Assembly: GCA_950295325.1 (NCBI GenBank) | Contig: OX485805.1 | Span: 8,742,501 to 8,806,500, forward strand | DNA from: Polytrichum commune | Taxonomy: Eukaryota; Streptophyta; Polytrichopsida; Polytrichales; Polytrichaceae | Length of the DNA: 64,000 bases | Reading direction: 5' to 3' | Part shown: positions 57,398 to 64,000 of the stretch, piece by piece | How the letters are laid out: each line of letters begins with the position of its first letter | Position numbering within the stretch: position 1 is the stretch's first letter | Program-made: the position numbers and the translations under genes | Notes under the pieces: model-generated | Databases searched by the model: none | What the model saw: the letters and a program-made list of their open reading frames with translations, nothing else | What the model was told of the DNA's origin: nothing

Positions 57398-59013
57398 CTC
57401 GGGGGGGGGGGGGGGGTAGTCATTGGTTGGAGTAGCAATATATGTGCGAACAAATGATAGGGTATTTTAAAAACATGGGAGCAAAAAATTATAATTGGGC
57501 TTAAGAGTAATATAGGGTATCAAAAATGACACTGGACATCTTCAAAGTACTATAGGGTATGGAATAATAGGTAATTTGAAATTATAAGTAATGCAAGCCA
57601 TTTTTCTATTGACCCAAAGTAGAAATTTACATAATGATAGCATGTGAAAAAAAAAAAAGAATTGAAAGTAATACTGTCACCAAAAAGCCTCCACCCTTCA
57701 ATTTCGTCCTAGCCCGAATGGAGAAGTTTATAATGACATGTAGAGATTTCTCTCTTTGTAACACAATGTATGATTCCAATCTATCGTTGGAATATACGCA
57801 ACTTAGCCAAGTCTATACTATGTCTTCTTACACTCTTTAATCTCAAAGTTTGGAAGTTTGGAAGTTTGGACATAGTCTCGGTTTTTTGGCTCTCAAAAAT
57901 TCATATGAAGTCCAAAAAATGAGTTCTTGGTATCCATGGATAGGTAATGAAGTCCTCTACATTAATATGCAATAATATTTCTACTGCCACAAAGTATATG
58001 GTCGTAATTCTACGCTGTTCCCTTTGAACCTACATTTTTTCACTAGTTTTTGGAAGTTTGGACATAGTCTCGGTTTTTTGGCTCTCAAAAATTCATATGA
58101 AGTCCAAAAAATGAGTTCTTGGTATCCATGGATAGGTAATGAAGTCCTCTACATGAATATGCAATAATATTTCTACTGCCACAAAGTATATGGTCGCAAT
58201 TCTACACTGTTTCCTTTAAATCTACATTTTTTCACTAGTTTTTGGAAGTTTGGACATAGTCTCGGTTTTTTGGCTCTCAAAAATTCATATGAAGTCCAAC
58301 AAAATTAAATGCTCCAATAAGAGACTTTGCACATCCGCATAAGTATAAGGCTAATCAATGTAAATCCAAGTATTCAAACAAAGCCATAAATTGAACTTTA
58401 AATCATTCACGCCCAACTATTATTAACAAGAGGTCAAGCCCTCTTCAAGGCCAACTAGCCTTAGCTCCTAACCTTACATCTATGCACACACACGTGCTCC
58501 TATCTTGCTTCCCACGCACCCACACTTATAACACGTGGAGTGCCAAGGAGCACGAAGGAAAGAGATGATGAGTAAGGGAAGAATGAGGGATTATATAGTG
58601 AGTTTGAGGGGGTGAGCACCCTCAAGGCTCACGATAAGCCCTCAAGATTTCCTCCTACTTTGTAGGCTCTTATCCTATCTCCTAAGCCTTCCTCCCTCAA
58701 ATGATCAACAAGGATCCTAATTCAAATATTTAACTAACCTTGGCTTTCTACCTACCACACTTTACCAAGGTTTGTCCTTCTCCTACTTAAATCCACTCCA
58801 CAAAAGCCTAATGATTCAAACTAAGCTTTCTTCAAGCTTCACTCTTTTTATATTTTTGTGAATAATCATAAATCACCAAAACACCACTTGTAATGTTTTA
58901 CAAGTGTTAACAACCAATGTGGGCATCAATTTTGGGCTCACAAATACCCCCCTATAAAATAATGGTTGTTCGCACCTATATCCTTAACTTTTTAACACAC
59001 TGCCCCCCCCGAG
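57398..59013. mobile_element. hAT-type MITE, copy 2, split by a nested solo LTR
   Basis: Begins CTCGGGGGG and ends CCCCCCCCGAG, flanked by the 8-bp duplication CTTGATGC (57390-57397 and 59014-59021). The first 277 bp and the last 70 bp align with the copy at 55268-55602. The middle (57675-58942) is a later insertion. Both MITE copies are very similar, so the family was recently active. Confidence 0.85.
57675..58942. mobile_element. Solo LTR nested in the MITE
   Basis: 1,268 bp starting TGTCACC and ending CTCACA, with the 5-bp duplication AATAC on both sides (57670-57674 and 58943-58947). TG...CA ends and a 5-bp duplication fit an LTR retrotransposon reduced to one LTR. Inside, a unit of 192 bp is repeated about 2.3 times (57862-58300). 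It must be younger than its host MITE. Family not determined. Confidence 0.75.
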
Positions 59014-59021
59014 CTTGATGC

Positions 59022-61620
59022 TCTACATTCTCTTAAGCAAATGTTTATAAATTCCTTCAAGTTTCAAACTGAAGAATATACATGAACTTCCCATGTGTAT
59101 GATTAGTCGCTCAACAATGACAAGCACCACTCAGATCAATATCCAAACGCTAAGATTTTAACCATTTAAATATCCTTAATAACGCATGTGAGATTGAACC
59201 AGTTGGCAACATGGTACTACGACACCTACTTGTACTCCCCTGGATATATGTCATTGATTGCATTCAGCATAAGAGCATGTAGATGCGACCCCTTTAAGCA
59301 TCAAATCTCTAAAAATCTCATGAACTCACGATATAGGAACACCTCAGAAGTTAAGTTTTTGGGCACGGTCTGAAACCACGGATACTGACTACAAACTTTT
59401 GGTTGGAAACCACACCAAAAAACAAAATGAAAGTTGGCCTCTTGCAAAACTACATGTCGCTGGAAAAAAAAGAACATATCCTTTAAACATAGCAGGATAG
59501 AAAAGACTAAAGTATGTGTGAAGATAAAGGATGAGAGCGTCAATGAAACCCTCGTCACTCCAAAAACATCGATTGTCCAAAGGATCTCAATGGAATAAAA
59601 GACAGTGACACAATACATATTATAGTCCTTCTTGACTTTCACCTATGATGTTATACAACATTCAACCTTGTACATAATGCCAGAATAATGCGAAAGGAAG
59701 GAGGAACTTAAATGAATCATGAGGCTAACAAAATTGGACACGTCTGGCGTTGGATCTCAATAAGCGGATCTGTAACTTGATGACACATAAAGCTCTCAGT
59801 AGACTTGTGGTTCTCACACTCCCTACCTCTCCAAATCCGCCATGTCTAGATCCTCACGCTTTTCAGAATGAATCATATTAAATGTCCGCCTTTACCAAGG
59901 CAAGAGTTGAAGCCCAAGGTGAAACTCAATGCAGTCGGTCAATGCATGATTAGTCAAAGACGGCGGGGAGGAGCACACTTTGAAGCAACCAAAATACGAA
60001 GGGGCAGGTATGGGCCAAGCCTCACACATTAGGTTCAACATGCCGCCTTTGGAGGCTCAACAATCTTGGATAGAGAGATAATTGTGACTAAACTAATGAT
60101 GTTGGCGTGTCACTTGAGTTTAGTTCAAACTTGGTAAGTGGGGCCACCACATATATGCACCTTCATTATCCACATGTGCCCCTTATTTCTCCTCCTCACA
60201 GACCCTAGAGTTTATCACGTCTATTCCCACAACCAAGATGTACCAATTTCACCTTCTAGGTACTTCAAAACATCGGCAACAATCGGGATCAAATTCAACC
60301 CAACCCGCATCCCTTAGACCATCCTGAACCGCCCACTCTAATGCGCTTAATGGTAGGATCAAACTTCAAAAGATTGCAATTTTAACTCGAAATGATACAA
60401 CATCACCATGTATGATAACTAAGTGTTTTGAAACCTTCAAGTACGTCCCAACTTAACCACCATAGGCGCCACCAATACTCAAGTTGCACTCAGAATTTAT
60501 GAAATCATCGATGTTGGCTGCATAGTCACAACCTTGAATCAATACAACAAACATCACGTTTCCTCAAACGTTGTCAAATGTCCAAGTATTAAAATAGTTA
60601 TTACATACAGTGGATCGTGTGCCTGCTAAACAATGAGCAACATGGATGCATGTTCTCGTGCTCAAGATCCCACGAGACACATTTCCAATGAATTAGATCA
60701 TACTCGATACCCACAAAATTCAAAGGCTTCATAAATTTCCTACTACTTCTGAGACTACAGCAAATATCCTAACTTGTATGATGTTCCTCCATTTGGAGTA
60801 CAAAAACTGCTTGGTTCACTGACTTGCACAACAAACATACACGAACACTCAATCACAAAACTCAATGACCTTATCTCCAAATCCACCACCATACTTCTAA
60901 TGAAATCCACACACATTATGACATAAAATATCACACATGTCTGACTCTAAACAAATGATAGTTAGACCACCAACGACCAAAGCGTTCAACTTATAAGGCT
61001 CTGCTCGTTGAGATCCCACACCTGATTTTCACGACTGTCATTAACATTCAAGTCGAACTCATAAACATCATATTCGAAATAGGGAAACTTAATGGACAGC
61101 GATTCACTACGTCCCCTCCAGCAGATCTACAGTAGAGGAGCATGGCTATGGTGCTATGCCACCTTTCAAGGTACTCTATTGCCGTTGGCCGATCTCAGAG
61201 GTCGACTGTAACTGCAACATCAAGTTTCTGAGAATGCTCTATGCCTCTCCAATGGACTGTGTGGATTGCACAAGTAGTTGAACCACAACACATCTCGTCT
61301 ACCAATTCGCACAACAGATCACCAAGCTAGTCTCACAAACAAAACCCTCCGCCCACGAGCACAAAGATAGATCCAGGGAAGAAGACAGAATCTGTGTTCT
61401 CTATGAAGCTTCAGCTGTAAGTGCTCACTTAAGATGCAAAAGATGGATCCAGCAACGCGGACAGCAGGCACTAGGAAGTTGGAAGTTGAGATGATTAATA
61501 CTTTCGACATCACTCGGGAACGAGAGCGCACTCCATCACATGCAGTGTCTGGAGAATGATTTGCAAGCCATGAGCGAGGAGTTCTAACTTAAGTACAGTA
61601 GCAAAGCTAACTTCCAGACA
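59022..61620. other. Region without a supported gene
   Basis: Frames are short and show no recognisable domain. A minus-strand WRIWRGRE-like peptide near 59840 recalls the C-terminus of plant LINE proteins, but is too short and too interrupted to call. Confidence 0.35.
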
Positions 61621-62385
61621 CAACTACACTACCAAATATGATATTTAGCCCTAACATTACCCAACCCAATACTCTTAACTCCGGCGCGGAGTTCGATGCG
61701 GCTCCGATGCGGCTCCGGGGAGGTTCGGATGCCAGCTCCGGTGGGTCCATTTTTCTAGCCCTCCCCGTTTTGGCCCCTTGATGATTTTTTTTGGTTTTTT
61801 TTTGCTAAATTTGGGTTCTATGGCCCCAAATTACTCTAGGAGGCCCCTTATGAGATCAAGTAAGGCCCCACCCAATCAAAAAAATAGGGGGCAATTTTTG
61901 CCCCAACCCACCCGAACCCACCGGAGCTGGCATCCGAACCTCCCCGGAGCCGCATCGGAGCCGCATCGAACTCCGCGCCGGAGTTAAGAGTATTGGGTTG
62001 GGTAATGTTATCCGATATTTAGTGGCATATGGTGTTTAATGTCACTGTGGTAACTTTTCAGATGACGCTTCTTATGAATAAGCGAACAAATATTGTCATG
62101 GACGATGGATGAGTTCATTCATGGGGCATAACCCTACCGTCTCTTGTCAGCAACTTGTGATGAAATATTGTCACGGATGATTATGATTTCGATGAACAAT
62201 CACTTAGTAGGTGACAGTAACTGCATCACTGTAAATCTATAATACCCAAACAATTTACAAGGAATGACAAATAATATTGGGTTAACATTTAGTGTCGTGA
62301 CACTATACTGCAATTTACAATCAGTATTGAGCAAGACAATTAGAATTTATGATACTAAATATCATATTTAGCGTGGTAGTTGGAG
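61621..62385. mobile_element. Non-autonomous element with ACTAAATATGATATTTAG-type ends
   Basis: The left end CAACTACACTACCAAATATG is mirrored at 62355-62385 (...CATATTTAGCGTGGTAGTTG). A related end (AACTACACTAAATATGATAT) occurs at 63627. No target duplication could be fixed. It contains the foldback at 61652-62010, which is apparently a nested insertion. Confidence 0.45.
61652..62010. mobile_element. Foldback element with 95-bp perfect inverted repeats
   Basis: Arms 61652-61746 and 61916-62010 are perfect reverse complements over 95 bp, starting TAACATTACCCAACCC. The GC-rich inner part of the arm repeats GATGCGGCTCCG twice. The 169-bp centre has no coding frame. The outermost bases read TA at both ends, compatible with a TA target duplication. 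Perfect arms imply youth or active gene conversion. Confidence 0.85.
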
Positions 62386-62467
62386 GAAGGTGAATGCAAC
62401 TAGGCATGCAGACAATTGTTCCCCCACTCGGTACCTGGGGGACATGATCAGTAAACTCCAATTTCTA

Positions 62468-63090
62468 AGAGCTTGTGGCGGCCCTCCTTGCACGGCAACC
62501 ACAATCGTGGCATTGACTTGATCAAATATATGTAAATTATTCAATCACGTAGTACAAAACATTATTTGGCCATGTGGGTCGGTTCCATGACTCTATACTA
62601 TGTCAATTGAATTCCATGGGTCCCCGAACAAAGTGGGAAAACATTTATTAGAGCTTGTGGCCGCCCTTCTTGCACGGCAACCACAAGTACAACATGATTG
62701 ATCTTATCAAATATGTATAAGTTACTCAATCACGTACTTCACAACATCATTCGGCCATGTGGGTCAGTTCCATGACCCAGGACTATGTCAATTGAACTCC
62801 ATGGGGCCCCGAAACAAAGTGGGAATTGTCATTTATTATTCGTACATTCATGATGAACTTCGAAACATTTAAGAGCTTGTGGCAGCCCGCCTTGCACATC
62901 AATCACAATTGCGGCATTAACCTATAGTAATCAAAGATGTGTAAGTTACTCAATCACGTAGTTCACAACATTATTCAGGCATGTGGGTCGGTTTCATGAC
63001 CCTGGATTATGTCAATTGAATTCCATGGGTGCTCAAAAAAAGTGGGATTATTCATTTATTATTCATACATTCATGATGAACTTCAAAATT
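62468..63090. repeat. Three tandem units of about 180-220 bp
   Basis: Units start near 62468, 62650 and 62872 (AGAGCTTGTGGC). They share TTACTCAATCACGTA, GGCCATGTGGGTCGGTTCCA and GTCAATTGAATTCCATGGG. The third unit carries an extra TTATTATTCATACATTCATG also present at the end of the second. Non-coding. Confidence 0.75.
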
Positions 63091-63626
63091 TGGGTGGAGT
63101 TGTACTACTGGCACTATGCACAAGAATCATGGTTTATCCCAATAATATGCGCAAGAGCCATTGTTCATCTTAGCATTATTCCTTGACATTGTTATTCATA
63201 GTAGAACTATTAATGAAAATGCCGACATTATTCATAATATTCATAATATTCCTATTGGCATTATTCATGTTGACAGTGTTCATTATTCATTCCAGTGTTA
63301 GTTCTTCCTAATTTTTTAAGTTTCTTCCCATTAAGGTAAGATAGTGGAGGCCCATGTTAGATGATATATAGAGAATGGAACACAACCATGCACCTGAATA
63401 ATGGGGAGTTAGAAGTTTTTGCACAATCTAATTTTGATCCAAGGTATTTTACATGGGTAAAAATAGGCAACCTATACACAAAGGCAACCTAATTGCACAT
63501 ATCGGTGTGCATTAAATAGTCCTATTAGTGCGGGTGGAGAATTATAGTGGAAATAATTAGTGTGGACCACTCTAATTGTCTAACAGGGGTGAAAACTACG
63601 TGGGTTTGCCTCCGCCACAACATGAA

Positions 63627-63905
63627 TAACTACACTAAATATGATATTTAGTGTTTGATAATATTTAGTGTTGTTACCATCCTATCCTGCACAACACTAA
63701 TTTTCAATTATTTGATAATTAGTGGTAGATATAAATGCGCCGCCACCTCCCTTCTCCTTTTATCATTGTTAATTTTATTTCATATCCTTACTAACACTAA
63801 ATTCATGCATGTAACTTCCACATATTACCATAGTTGATTATTAGTATTTGAGTTTACATTGAATGTTACTTACTTTCATAGGGTTAGTGATATTTAGTGT
63901 ACTAG
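63627..63905. repeat. Second copy of the ATATGATATTTAG end
   Basis: AACTACACTAAATATGATAT at 63627 and GATATTTAGTGTACT near 63888 resemble the ends of the 61621-62385 element. It may be a short related element. Boundaries uncertain. Confidence 0.3.
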
Positions 63906-64000
63906 AAAAAGAGGGTCAAGGGGACACCATAATGACACGGAGATGACACCGTTCTAACCATTCTAACAAATATTAGAGTTGAAGTGGGGTAGCCTTGGTG

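Noticed and set aside
59301-59900. Possible LINE C-terminal peptide (WRIWRGRE) and a 113-codon minus-strand frame
   Set aside because: Only eight residues resemble a LINE. Surrounding frames are full of stops and no reverse transcriptase motif was seen.

Overview
This is plant nuclear DNA: AT-rich, with short introns (about 90-140 bp), NB-LRR immune receptors and many transposable elements. The best clue to lineage is a protein-kinase/NB-ARC/LRR receptor (49799-54721, minus), an architecture described from mosses, together with a TIR/NB-ARC/LRR receptor. A bryophyte, probably a moss, is the most likely source. That placement is inference, because no marker gene is present.

Layout. 1-1400: a divergent pair of unrecognised genes. 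1480-11182: a gene-sized locus that starts with two families of perfect palindromes. It continues with a spliced gene carrying a ParB/sulfiredoxin-like DGNHR signature (3246-5740), and 2.7 kb of non-coding sequence. It ends with exons carrying a DNA-methylase-like SAM-binding motif (8437-11182), and one of their introns is a 1.8-kb minisatellite. 13198-17741: a third palindrome family followed by a large transposase-like gene with a VGHTHDDID motif. 19579-24735 (minus): a decayed Mutator-like (MULE) transposase with a SWIM zinc finger. 28896-33707 (minus): a TIR-NB-ARC-LRR gene with a 410-bp Stowaway-type MITE inside its coding part. 34530-40400: fragments of pogo and hAT transposases, a Harbinger-type MITE and LTR-like non-coding DNA. 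40800-42884: a fourth palindrome family followed by the start of a second, broken copy of the transposase-like gene. 45296-47265: a Copia retrotransposon fossil. 49799-54721 (minus): the intact-looking kinase-NB-ARC-LRR gene with 20 nearly identical LRRs. 55268-64000: non-autonomous elements, including an 8-bp-TSD MITE pair, one member of which carries a nested solo LTR, and a 95-bp perfect foldback. No confident gene was seen there.

The most interesting pattern is that three gene starts (3246, 14605, 42292) each lie directly downstream of an array of 22-26 bp perfect palindromes with CpG-rich cores. The arrays differ in sequence. The two that precede related genes (13198-14480 and 40800-42152) have related palindromes that differ by symmetric, compensated changes. 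This looks like an array of binding sites for a dimeric, element-encoded protein, or a methylation-controlled 5' region, that diverges together with its gene. I could run no database search, so family names rest on motifs recognised by eye.
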